A DNA stretch of 64,000 bases from Flammulina velutipes (taxonomy: Eukaryota; Basidiomycota; Agaricomycetes; Agaricales; Physalacriaceae), in NCBI GenBank assembly GCA_011800155.1, contig CM022371.1, positions 248,001 through 312,000 on the forward strand, given 5' to 3'. Every line of letters begins with the position of its first letter. Position 1 is the first letter of the stretch. Positions 26,267 through 37,629 of this stretch are shown here, piece by piece. The notes beneath the pieces are model-generated. The model searched no databases, had not been told where the DNA came from, and was given only the letters and a program-made list of their open reading frames with translations. The translations under genes and the position numbers were made by a program.

Positions 26267-26886
26267 AGTCTATGTTGATATCGAGCTGTCCATATATTTC
26301 CAGCGTGATTGCGACTCAATGTTTGCGTTCCCAAATCGACTCGGCCTCTGATCACTGACTATCAAACATCCGCCATTAGGACGCCACAGTTTCGATTAGG
26401 TCTTTGTAGACCCTGACGATATTTGAGATACCTACTCCCAGTCCAATCTGTGTTGAGCGGGGTCTGGAAACTCTAGACTCAGACTCAATTGGTCTCGGTA
26501 GGTGGCCCTTCGGACCTCTGCACCTGAACTTTACAGCTCGAAATGAATGGCATTGACACGGAGTTTAACCACTTTGCCCCCGCCGGCTACCCCGCGATTA
26601 CACTTCACACGATACCCACAGACCTGAATAAAATCTCTACACCCGCCAGTGTCCTGATCGCGTCCAAAACACGCAGTCCACTCGTCACCACGCACTCCCC
26701 TTGTCCCTCTCTATCCTGATTCAGGGGATCGCTAGCGGTTATCGTCCGGACCAGTTACCTGACAGAAAGCCCCTCTAACATTGTAACTCTCAGGGCATTT
26801 ATCCTCACGACCACTTTTCACTATAAGTTCGGGCCTTCATATCTCCTCATGTCTGGGATCACTCTTCCTGCCCTCTATTTTCCACG
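26267..26886. other. Intergenic region between eIF3e and the DUF6534-like gene
   Basis: No gene is seen. A TATAAG motif near 26822 is placed about 65 bp before the next ATG and may be its core promoter. Confidence 0.45.
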
Positions 26887-28473
26887 ATGTCCACCATGAC
26901 CCCCGAAGAACGCTATCAAGCCGTCTGGCTTTTGGGACCGTGGGTATGTGGCGCAATACCACCTCGACACACACTTATGATTCCGAACCGTAGCTCATTG
27001 GAACTTTTTTGGAAGTGCTTATGCAAGGCATCCTTTTATGCCAGGTAAGTCACACTAGCCCGGGAATCTGTTCATTGCGCTTATCGGTTGTTAGTTCGGT
27101 CACTACGTGTCCTGGTACGGGGACGATAAAACAGGCTTCAAGCTCGCCGTACTCGGGCTATTTGTCCTAACCTGTCTAAAGTCCATTCAAAGCTTGTACG
27201 TAACCGAGTCGCCAACAATCTACACACACATTAACCTTTCCGGCATCAGCTCCCTAGTTTGGATTCTCCTCATTGAGCACTTCACAGACCTCCCGGGCGC
27301 GATTTTGCTCGATTACACCACGTGGTGGCAATCCGGTAACCCTCTCATGGTAATGTTCCTTTTCTTATTTTCATACCTCCTCGTATTAACGAACGATAAG
27401 GTTGCTGTCATCGGAGTCTACGTTCAGACGTACTTCTGCTATCGCCTCCGCGCCATTTCCAAAACGATATGGGTCGTAGTCCCCATCGCGATAATCTTTG
27501 GATTTGCCTTCATTGCTATATGCGTTGCTGTTAGTCCCTCATTTTCTTCAGCGCCACGCGGTCCCTGACCACGGATGCAGACGTACTACATTACCACCGC
27601 TGAAGGTCCAAAGATCGCCATGTGGTGTACGTCGTATTTCGGTCAACACTGGCAGCGCCTGACCTCCTTTTGCAGTTGCCGCTCACTTGTCATCCGTCTT
27701 CTGTACGTTTTTTCGAGCTTGCTTGTCTCCAAAACTTTAACGCTGCTATATCATAGGTGGAGATCTGGTTCTTTGCCTAGCCACCGCGTACTTCCTCATT
27801 CGCTCCAAGAAGAGCGTGCTCCCTCAGTGAGCAATGAATTCAATTTCTACAATACGATTAACTTAGCTATCACACTCGTCAGGACAGTGGGCCTGATCAC
27901 CGCCCTCGTGCGCCTGACTTTCCAAACAGCGGCCCCTGCAGCTTTCTGGTGCGTCATGAGCCTCTTTCCTTCCTTCCCAGCCAGCCCTAACGTCGCGCTC
28001 TACCCACCAGCGCCATGCTAAACCTCATCTTCTCGCAAATCTACGGCAGTGACAGGATCATATCTACCACCTTCAACCAAGCTCTCCCAAAGCTCTACGC
28101 GATATCTATGATGTGGACTCTGAACGCGCGACGCAGTATCCGGGCGGTGCATTCGAGCCAAGGAATGAGCTCGAGTACGGAGAATCGATCGAGGAGGATA
28201 AGAACGGGGGTATGTCTGAGATTTTCAGGAGGCGATAAGCGTGGGACTGATTGATCTTTCAGCGCGACGGCGATGTTGAGCTTGGGGCTCTTGGTGGTAT
28301 ACAGATCCACACACATTCGGAGACAATTCGACAAGTGGTGAGTGCTCTTTATCTTTCCATTCATCCTTTGATTACAACAATAACTATAGACGGACGTGGC
28401 GAGTTTCGAAGAGCATGATCACAAGCCTAGTCATTCCTCTCCTGTTGGGGACAAGGTTACTATCATGTATTAG
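26887..28473 (+). CDS. DUF6534-like seven-helix membrane protein
   Basis: This is a basidiomycete integral membrane protein, probably with seven transmembrane helices; the function is unknown. Hydrophobic segments can be followed in order: LIGTFLEVLMQGILLCQ, LAVLGLFVLTCLKSI (about 27139), VAVIGVYVQTYFCYR, WVVVPIAIIFGFAFIAIC, GDLVLCLATAYFLIRSKKS, and a late segment around AMLNLIFSQI. The C-terminal signature PKLYAISMMWTLNARRSIR (about 28089-28143) is what marks the DUF6534-type family. A cytosolic tail rich in Ser and charged residues ends at 28473. At least eight short introns interrupt the gene, so exon edges are approximate. It lies between two intact genes and looks undamaged. Confidence 0.7.
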
Positions 28474-28767
28474 ATATTTCTTTTTGGTATTTCAGGGACT
28501 TTTAGAGTTGTCGTGGTTTCAATTTGTGTAATACGAAATCATGGGCTTTGATTCGAGCGTGGGAAATGTTCGCATCACCTTCAAGCTGCCATGAATAACT
28601 CAACAATGCCACCCGTCCTGTGCACTGTCATGCCACCTTCCCTTCCATTCCCATTCAAGTTAACCCATCATTCAGTCAATCCCTTATTCCTTCTCGCACG
28701 TACGCAATTGAATGACACTCCACATACATAAGCTTGGACAACACCATCCACTCGGTTCTACTTGACC

Positions 28768-30891
28768 ATGATACTCTCAATCTGCACCCTGAGCCTCTGT
28801 ACGCATCGTCAGTCCCGCTACCCACTAACATAGGCCTAACCTTTTCTAGTATCTGTCCTATGCCTCCTTCTTTATCGGCTCTATCTCTATCCACGATACT
28901 TCTCACCCCTGCGCACTCTGCCTGGTCCACCACTTGGCCCAGTCGTGGAGGGACAGTTCGGACTGATGCTTCGGAGCGAGGCAGGGATCCCTCAACGCCA
29001 GTGGGTGAAAGACCACGGGCCCGTTGTACGCGTCGTCGGTCCCGTCGGCATCGAGCGAGTGATCGCCGCCTCACACACCGCCCTTCATAAGATCCTCGTC
29101 AGCGATCATGGGAGCTACCCAAAAGTATTTGATCCCAGCCGATAATCAGAACTCGTATTGATGACTTGCATAGCCTGGTTTCACGAGGAACACTCTGGGT
29201 CTAGTAGCTGGCTATGGACTGTTGACGGTGGAGGGGAAGGACCATAGGCAGATGAGGAAGGCGATGAATCCTGCGTTTGGTATTCAGCATTTGACTGCAC
29301 GTGAGTCTTTCGGCGTCGTTGAGGATCTGAGCTGACCACGATTTCGATAGAGGTTGAGATGTATTATGATCCTATAGAGAGGTACCCAATATTGAAAGTG
29401 TGGCGATACGTTACTAATCCTACCCAGTCTGGTGGATATTCTGGGATCTCAAATTGACGCCACATCACGTCCACAAGAAGGCAAAGTCTTTCTGATGTAC
29501 GACTGGGGTATGTCTTCCGCCGTGAACATTGAACAGTTTCCAGCTCATAACTGGTTTGCAGTCAGCAAGACTGCATTGGACATCATATGTCTCACAGCGT
29601 TCGGATACAAGACAGATTCACTACATAATCCGCACAATGAACTCGCAGAAGCATACGAAGAGCTCCTCAATCTTCAAACAGGTCAGTTTCGTCGCTCTCT
29701 TTCCAATTCTGACTTAATACGCCACACTATAGGCCAAAACTTGTCATACTTCATAGCCTTTCTCAGCATTCCAGGAGCGGTGAGACTTCTGAAAACTGAA
29801 TGGATGGCTCGAAATCAATGGCTACTTGGGTTCGTAAATGTCCTCCGTTAGTATTGTCTTCCTGAGCGCTACGTAGTAGCAGCACTAACGGGCCACCAAG
29901 GACCACTTCAAACATTCATAAGATGCATGCGTCGTATCAAATCCATATCCGCCGATCTTCTGGCGGAGAAAATTAAAGACGCTTCTTCTCAGTCTGACCT
30001 CGAGTCCAAGAAAGATGTCATGTCTATTTTGGTAAGAGCGAGGATAGCCGACATGGCTGAGACGGAGGGATACATGATGAGTGACCAGGCTATGATGGAT
30101 CAGGTACTCACATTCTTGGGTGCCGGACACGAGACGACAGCGAGCGGGCTTGCTTGGGTAGGTTTCACCCACGGAGAATGTGGCGCAGCTAATACGTCTC
30201 CGTGTAGACCCTTTGGCTACTAGCGAGCCATCCGGATATACAGAGACGGCTACGAGATGAGACCAGAGCTATATTTGAGGCGACGAACGGACGTCCGAAC
30301 TATCGGCAACTCAAGGAAATGACCTTTCTCGACGCTGTCATGTATGGGATGAAGATTTCTAGCTCGAGTTTCCGATTGTAAACTGACCCATCGTCAGTAT
30401 GGAATCTCTACGACTCTTTCCACCGGTTCCGATGACCTTCAGACGCGCAGAGAAGACTGGCTATATCGACGGCGCCCTTATTCCTGCCGGGACGCTTTTC
30501 TATATTCCTATCCGGGTGGTGAACACTTGGAAGAAGATATGGGGCGATGATGCCGAGGATTTCAACCCTCTGCGCTGGTTCGATCTTCCTCCCGATGCAC
30601 ACCTTTTGACGTTCATCGAGGGGCCCCATGGGTGTATTGGAAAGACGATGGCGATTGTCGAGATGAAAGCCATTATTGGGTAGCTGAGTTCACTTTGTTC
30701 GTGAACATCGACTGAGGCATTGTTTAGGGCATTGGTTAATAAGTTTGAATTCTCACCCGGGACGGAGGGACAGGTGCCTATCCCGACAGCTGCCATCACG
30801 ATGAGTGAGTTGGACGTTTCGAGGGGGTTAAATACTAACCGTACGTTTAGAACCCATGGATGATATGCCGTTGTGCGTCAAGCGAGTGTGA
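28768..30891 (+). CDS. Cytochrome P450 monooxygenase
   Basis: This is a complete P450 gene with about ten short introns. The N-terminus ([10 protein letters not shown], joined across an intron to [15 protein letters not shown]) is a membrane anchor followed by the proline hinge [11 protein letters not shown]. The C-helix region reads [13 protein letters not shown]. The I-helix has [15 protein letters not shown] (about 30112-30155) with the oxygen-binding Thr. The ExxR motif is [11 protein letters not shown] (about 30400-30432), and the haem loop is [11 protein letters not shown] (about 30614-30646), with His where the family usually has Arg. The length, about 500 residues, is normal. The substrate is unknown; mushroom genomes carry over a hundred P450s. 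Its 3' end is duplicated in reverse at 19988-20218 and it adjoins the deaminase gene at 31054. Confidence 0.87.
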
Positions 30892-31007
30892 ATTTTGGGT
30901 CTTCTATCTCTCTTGTGAATCCTGTGTCGGTATTGGTATATTATGCCTTGAAATCTAGACGAAATGGTAGCATCTGAATTTGTGAGTCATTGGGTGGAAT
31001 CAGCGTG

Positions 31008-31030
31008 ACCAAACAAAGCCAGTATTGATC
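31008..31030 (+). promoter_or_regulatory. Shared upstream motif of the deaminase-like genes, copy 2
   Basis: ACCAAACAAAGCCAGTATTG lies about 25 bp before the ATG at 31054. Variants precede the family copies at 33632 (33582-33604) and 34018 (33951-33965, core only). An inverted version sits upstream of the decayed copy at 44189 (44129-44150). Confidence 0.4.
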
Positions 31031-31053
31031 TTGCCCCTTGTCGCGTTACCATC

Positions 31054-33254
31054 ATGACTCCGCCCTTTCTCTCCGGTGTAGACAATGATTGGGAAAATGT
31101 TGCAAAGGAGATTATCATAGCTACTACCGCTCTCCATATGTGCCAGGACGGAAAGCCTGCGTCGCCACCGAAGGACGAACATCTTCGACTCTTCCAGCAC
31201 ATTTTGACGCTCATAACCACTGGCGAATTTTGGAAAGAAAAGGTAGAGCGAGAAAAAGATCCTGATCATGATGCAGCCATCGTCAACGCTGTTATGGGTC
31301 GTGTTGAAGCAGGCAGGATCGTGTCTGTCGTCTACACTCATAATACTGTCCGGTTGAAAGGATTGCCGGACGGAAAATACGAACAAATCAGGCCGAAAGA
31401 CAACGGCAAGGTGCTTTTGGATGGCTGGGAAACTATGCAGTGCGTCTTTCAGTGATCGGCTCGTTCATTGTCATGAACAGTATCTTGTAGGGACAGTGTC
31501 GAGATCGATGTACATCTGCAGGACGTCGTCGACATCATGCAGCGTCTTCTCGGAAGCAACCGTGGACCACGAGATGTCAACGCCGCTGCCCTCTTCGTTC
31601 ATCGTCGCGCGTTTCCAAAGCTCGCCTCTCGTGTGAGGAAAGCCGTCGATCTTTGGGGTCGCGCCCCATTCAGCCTCATTCTGCAACACTGCCAGGATGC
31701 CGAGTTTCCGAACAAGGCACAAGACGTCTTTGTCTTGTTCGACACACAAGGTAACCTTCATCGTGACTTGGAGAGTTATGCTCTCAAACACATTCCGTCT
31801 CCCCACTCACCCCGTGGTCAACGACAATATTTTGTCAATTCGGACAATGTCGTGCGATGGATCCAATTCATCGATGACACGTACAGAAAAATTGAAGCGA
31901 TCGTGGAACGAAACACGGCAGACGGGCGAAGGATGGCGGTCAGGCCGTTATCCGTGGCAGACGCAAAAGAATTGTTGTCGGCCACGGATGTGTTCCGTCT
32001 CCTGTTGCAGACGACGAAGCTAATGTCCGCTATTTTCTCAATGAAGGGCCTCCATGAATACTTGCGCAAGGCGCTCCTCATAGCGTGTATGTCTCCTGCT
32101 TCAATTCATCCGAACATTCTCTCTTACCTTTTTCCCAGCTGTTTCGTCCAAATGTATAGTTCTTCGTTGTCGATATCACCTATCATGCTGATCTTGTCTG
32201 CTTCTAGTACCCCAACCCGGAGATTCGCAGCCATCCACCTCGGAAGCCACAGATAATGGCGCGTCAACATTTACTTACATCTATCAATCCCTGTCTCACT
32301 GCTCTCGTCTCACATTTTAGCTGCTGACTTACTTGAGGCTGACGAAGACGAGGATGGTACGAAAGTTAATGTATTCATTCATCGCTAGTACTGACGACTC
32401 TTTGCAGCCTTCGATTCCTCAGTTATTGAACCGGAAGATATTCCTATCTTACGGTATTGTCGGACCATCACTGCATGGATCGAGGCCGTTTTTGCTGTTG
32501 AGCGCCACATGGCCCGGTTGCCTGATGCTATGGAGCTCCTGGTTTATCGAGTCAACACCTCCCCTGCCATCCCTACTGTCAATCCGTCCGACGTCACCAA
32601 CTTTAGGGACAGATACCTCAATACCTTGACATCGGCGGAAGATGCTTCAGAGGTGGAAAGGGTAAATATGTTCTTTGCTGAAAGGCTTGGGTTCGGCAAT
32701 AAGGCGAATGAGAAGTTTTGCGGGAAAGCGAACAAAGCTCTGGTTCATGCGGAAGCGGCGGCGATGGGCCTCATCTGTATCTCCGCCCTCGGTGGTCCAA
32801 GCTTCGGCGAATTCACCAGAAACTGGGTAGACAGCGCCCTCCCGGTATGTTCCTGATTGTCCATTCAGTGTCATTAATATTCACCATCTACAGACGTCAG
32901 GCGGAATGCCAATTGCCGTGAGCAAGAAGTGCTGTAGATCTTGTGCCATCCTCGTGGAGCGTCTGAACGCTCGGCTTGCGCAAGCACATCCGTCGGGCCA
33001 GTTTGTGCTTCCTGGGACACATGCAACGTTCTTCCCATGGTGTCCCCCTCAAGGGGTTCCGTTGGATATTCTCCAGGAGATGAGAGACCAACTTTATGGT
33101 ATCTTCGATTCCAAGGCCCGCAATTATGGTTCCCCCATGGCAACCACACACTCTTCCCCTGCCATGTCCGATGCTTCTCTGCCTGGGCTATTGGAGTGTA
33201 TGTGTTGGTTCATCTTGTATGTGATCCTGTGCTAACTTCCCTCCAGTTATGTGA
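31054..33254 (+). CDS. OTT_1508-like deaminase family protein, copy 2 (right)
   Basis: Inverted duplicate of the gene at 17618-19818 with the same exon plan. Exon 1 (MTPPFLSGVDNDWENVAKEI) ends at ETMQ with a GTGCGT donor, and the next exon resumes in phase with DSVEIDVHLQDVVDIMQ. Two mini-exons follow, then the acidic LLEADEDEDG exon. The deaminase part has VHAEAAAMGLI (about 32743-32780) and SKKCCRSC (about 32923-32946), then LPGTHATFFPWCPP, and a tiny last exon ends at 33254. His, Glu and both CxxC cysteines are present. Compared with the left copy it carries coding changes such as KVEREKDPDHD for APKREKDPDND. No lesion was seen. The upstream P450 gene (162 bp between stop and ATG) lies in the same orientation. 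Confidence 0.72.
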
Positions 33255-33631
33255 GGAAATCCTTTACGCCCGCAAGTTTTTACAGCCGTTTGTACATGTA
33301 GTCCCTTAAATCCTCTTGTAACACCAATGTTTTTGCTCTGTATTTCCGAAAGAACTTTCATTTCAAAGTGTGATCATGATGCGATGAAGGGTGCCACAAA
33401 CGTTGGCGTCAGACCTTGTCCGTTTCGTCAAAGGTGGCGCCATGTTTCTCGATCCCCACTCGGGAGGAAATACTCAGCGCACAGGCAGCTGTACTATCGA
33501 GAGCGTTATTATCCAAGCACGAAGTGCTGCACGTTGTCGTCGACGTTTCGAATTGACGGCAAATCCCATCAAAAGGCTGTTACCAAACAAAGCCAGTATT
33601 GATTGATCTTGCCCCTCGTCGCGTTACTACC

Positions 33632-33765
33632 ATGGCTCCTCCCTTCCTGCCTGGCGATGACAATGACTGGGAAAATGTTGCAAAGGAAATTACCATGGGC
33701 ACCACCGCTCTCAAAAATATCCCAGACGGAAAGGTTACGTCGCCGCCGGAGGACGTAGATCAAGT
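33632..33765 (+). pseudogene. 5' fragment of a deaminase-family gene (copy 3)
   Basis: This reproduces only the first 45 or so codons of the family exon 1 (MAPPFLPGDDNDWENVAKEI, then KVTSPPEDVDQ) together with its upstream motif. It then departs into unrelated sequence. The rest of the gene is absent, and a full copy begins 386 bp downstream. It probably results from an incomplete tandem duplication. Confidence 0.8.
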
Positions 33766-34017
33766 TCCAGTCCGGTTCGGGCCTTCCTCCCCTCTTTGCT
33801 CTTGCTCTTTCCGCTGTCGAACTCCTCACCCCAACACCCGCAGTATATGTGTACATCCCGTATCCTGTTGTTCTCCTCACGCCTTCACTCTCGAGCTTTA
33901 GCCTTTTGGGCGTGGCGCGCATCCTGATCGGCAATGCCCGATCAAAGTTGGACCAAACAAAGCCAGCGACGAGCGTCCACACCAAGTCCACAGCTCTTGT
34001 CAAGATAGACACCGTCA

Positions 34018-36173
34018 TGGCTCCTCCCTTCCTCTCTGGCGATGACAACAATTGGGAAAAGGTCGTAGAGGAGATTATCCTGGCTACGTCTGCTCTCAGA
34101 AATTTCCAAGAAGGAAAAGTTGTATCACCACCGCCGGGCGAACGTCTTCGGCTCTTCCAACACATTTCGATTCTCGTAACGACCGGCGAATTTTGGGAAG
34201 AAGACTCTGCAGCGTCCGCAAAAAAACGTGACATTGATCTCGATGCAGCTATCGTCAACGCTGTTACCGGTCGTGTGGATGCGGACAGGATTGTGTTCGT
34301 CGTTTTCACTCGCAATGCTATCCCAATCGATAAAAAGTCTACTGGTGTATCATTCAAACAAATTATCTCACAGGACAACGGCAAGGTGCTTTTGGATGCC
34401 TGGGAAACTATGCGGTGCGTTTATCGATCATAGTCTCGTTTATTGTCCTGAACAGTGTCTTTCAGGGACCAAGTCCCTTTCAACGAGCATTTGCAGGACG
34501 TGGTCGATATCCTCCAACATCTTCTCCGAGGCGAACGCGGCCCAACAGATGTTGGCGCCGCTGTCCTCTTCATCCATCGTCGCGCGTTTCCAAAGCTCGC
34601 CTCTCGCGTGAGGAAAGCCGTCCGTCTTTGGGGTGCCCCCCCGTTTGGCCTCATTCTGCAATACTACAATAACACCAATTCTCCGATCGTGGTAACTTCC
34701 GAAAAGTTTATCCTCCGACGATTTGGAGAGTCTTAGTCTTCACTGCGATTCATCGTACCACTCAACAGATCGTTCACGCCGTTATTTGGTCACCTCGGAG
34801 AATGTTGTGCGATGGGTCAAATTCATCCATTCCACGTACAGCAAAATCGAAGAGATTGTGGAGCGGAACACGATATATGGCGAAAGGGTGAAGGTTAGAC
34901 CATTGTCTACGACAGACGCGAAGGTTCTGGTGGAAGCCATGAACGTGTTGACTGTACTCCTCCAAGCAAAGGCACTGCTGACGGCCATTTTCTCAATGGT
35001 GGGCCTAAAGAGGTTCATGATGGCGAAGTTCCTCGTTGCGAGTATGCCTCCTATGTCACTGTATACGAACGTTATGTCTTACATTCCTTCCAGCTGATCC
35101 GTCCAATGGTTTCCTTAGGCTTTTTGCGAGCGATGCTATCGTGCTGATCTGGTTTGCCTCTAGTGGGCGAACCTGGAGATTCGCAGCTGTCTACCTCGGA
35201 AGCCACAGACGATGGTGCGTCAACTCTTATGCTCATTTTCTCCCACCCATTATTTCACTGTTCTTCATGTAGCAACAGCTGAGTTACTTGATGATCGCGA
35301 AGAGGAAGATGGTACTACGAAATCTCATCGTTTCAGTTATCTCCACTCACTTTTTTTTGTAGCCTCTGATATATCCGAACTCGAACCAGGGGGAGATGTT
35401 CACATCACACGGTATTGTCGGACCATCACTGCTTGGTTCGAAGCCGTTTTTGCCATTGGACGCCACACAGCACGATTGCCTGATGCCATGGATCTCCAAG
35501 TTTATCAAGTCGATACTTTCCCTTCTCCGGGGAAGGTACATCCACCTACCATCACTGACTTTCAGACGAGATATTTAGGGACTCTGATCGGTGACACTAC
35601 AGAATCACAAAGTGCCAGAGCCTTTGTTGCCGACAGAGTATTAGCAAGGACCTTTCGCAAGAAAGTGAACTATCCCGTAGTCCATGCGGAAGCGGCGGCG
35701 ATGGGTCTCATCTGCATTTCTCTGTTTGGTGGTGAAACCTTCGGTGAATTCACAAAGGAATGGGTGGACAAGGCGCTTCCTGTATGTTTCTGATAGCTTG
35801 CTCGTCATGGTTATTAACTATCCACAGACCTCAGGCAAAATGATCATTGCCGTAAGCAAGAAGTGCTGTAGATCCTGCGCCATGCTTGTGGAACTTTTGA
35901 ACGCGCGAGGGAGGGGCGAGTTCGTGCTACCGGGCACACATGCAACATTCTTCCCTTGGTGTCCCCCTCGCGGAGTGCCGTTGGATATCCTCAAGGAGAT
36001 GAGGGACAAACTTTATGACATCTTCGATTTCCAGGCTCGCAATTTTATTCCTGTCCCTCCCTCCACTCAAACTTCCCCCGTCATGTCAGAGGCTTCTCTG
36101 ATTAGTGACATTGATTGTATGTACCCATTGATCTTTTATGTATCCTCACATCAACTTTGTTTCAGTACCTTGA
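34018..36173 (+). pseudogene. OTT_1508-like deaminase family copy 4, frameshifted
   Basis: This is a more diverged paralogue starting MAPPFLSGDDNNWEKVVEEI. The second large exon (HLQDVVDILQHLL, then RRAFPKLASRVRKAVRLWG) runs into an early stop at 34734-34736 after KFILRRFGES. Comparison with the copy at 41581 shows that a deletion near 34705-34730 changed the frame; the downstream frame continues with LHCDSSYHSTDRSRRYLV. The deaminase part is undamaged, with VHAEAAAMGLI (about 35680-35715) and SKKCCRSC (about 35856-35880), and a tiny last exon ends at 36173. If the frameshift is real, only the N-terminal part can be made. It could instead be a sequencing error. Confidence 0.75.
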
Positions 36174-37142
36174 TGGAATGTGTTGTGTGTAGGCCCATGA
36201 ATGTTTTTGACTATCCATCATGCCATGTTGCTCGTTATATTGTAAATAGAGCCGTGTACTGTCAGATGGTTTTACATTGTCCGCTTTCTCATATAGCTTT
36301 ATAGTTCGCCAACGTATATGCTTCTCGTTGCATTGTCTTTGTTGACTCGTTATGCCATCTTCCTGTCTTTTCAAAGTCGAGCTCAGAGGACCGTCGAAGA
36401 GCTTTTCGGGTGCTGTTGGTAAGGCATTTGAATTACCGCCATTTGCCCTCCTTCGGCACCGATTTTACCAACTTCTGCGTATCGCGTCTCATCTTCTCGA
36501 GGCGATAGAGGTACGTTTATCATATGAATATGAATGCATTGGTACGCCAACGCATCTTCAGTAGGACATTATTCGGCGCGATATCCGGGAGCTCGAATGT
36601 GGCGTCCAAGCTGCAATATCTTCGACGCGTGCGTGTGGTTATCGTTTGACTCTGTCGATACGTTCGTCTCACTGATGAATAGCAGTCTGAGCGAGCGCTT
36701 GCCTGGCCCATACGCAGCTACACGACCTTTCGAAAGGTAAGTCTATTATTTTCTTCGTTTGGAATGAAGCTTGAAGAACTTACCTTCAAAGGCTAGGGGA
36801 CCTCTGTGGAGTCGTTTCCCAATGGTTTAACATACATAGAATGGATTACTAACGACCCGAAAGCCGCTGGAGCGAGTTTAGATTTGGGTAGTTTTGACCA
36901 GTTTCGGCGCTCATTTTCGTAAGTCGCGCGCTTCGATTCTTGGTCTCGTCAGGCGATCACGGTATGTTCTTGACAAGAATATGATTGTATTTGTACGCTA
37001 ACGCGGTCCCGACAGTGTACTATCGACTGCGATATCCGGGGGTTCGAATGTGGCGTCCGCCCCGGGGATGTCATCGACGGGTACGAGTCTCTGTTGCTTT
37101 TCCTCGTCAGAACGTTCATGTAGCTATCAACCAACTTGGAAT
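36174..37142. other. Relic region with two related short segments
   Basis: No intact gene is seen. Two stretches, about 36535-36610 and 36990-37060, share a block containing GCGATATCCGGG and TCGAATGTGGCGTCC, so they look like diverged copies of one exon. Frames such as ALLRHRFYQLLRIASHLLEA (about 36450-36510) suggest a decayed helical protein, but I recognise no family. The region ends at the edge of inverted repeat Q. Confidence 0.4.
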
Positions 37143-37291
37143 ATGTTTGTTCCTTTCGCGAGTTCATACTGGGCCGATTGAATGTCTTTTGCTGGGAAAA
37201 GCTCCGACTCTGCGAGATGTGCAAGTAAAGGAAAAGAGAGATGGCGGTCGAGATATCCTATTATCTTGCTCGACAAATCGTGTTCGGCCAT
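37143..37291 (-). pseudogene. Truncated 5' end of eIF3e
   Basis: The first 49 codons of eIF3e ([15 protein letters not shown] to YELAKGTN) are present on the minus strand, starting at 37291. The sequence then leaves eIF3e homology at 37143 and runs into unrelated DNA. All later exons are missing, so this is a breakpoint relic of the intact gene at 24715. Confidence 0.92.
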
Positions 37292-37629
37292 TTTCGTCGT
37301 CGTCGTCGTGGTCCGCGATGAAGAGACGATTTTTTGGAACACGGCCACTGTCTGGCACCGTGGGAATACTGAGATTAGATAGCGTTCTGCCTTTTGGCTG
37401 GCCTCACGTAACTTGTCCTCTTACCACCACCATCCTCCGTTCTCCGTTTATTGCTTTTTCGTCGTCGTTTCTTTCGTTTGAGCTCGCTGTCTGGCAGCGA
37501 CGGCTCTGTTCTCTAGACGTTCCGGTCGAGTCATTCGCTTCCGGCGCTGGAAGAGTCATCTTGACCAAGCCAGTCTTTTAAAGAATCCATCTAGACGCTA
37601 CAGCCACAAAACTCGCATTTCCTCAGTGC

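Larger units (their letters stand above)
30661..33565 (+). repeat. Inverted repeat P, right copy (with 17315-20218)
   Basis: This is the partner of the left copy. It begins inside the P450 gene (which is complete here) at 30661 and runs through the deaminase-like gene to about 33565. The left homologue diverges at its own flank. Confidence 0.93.
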
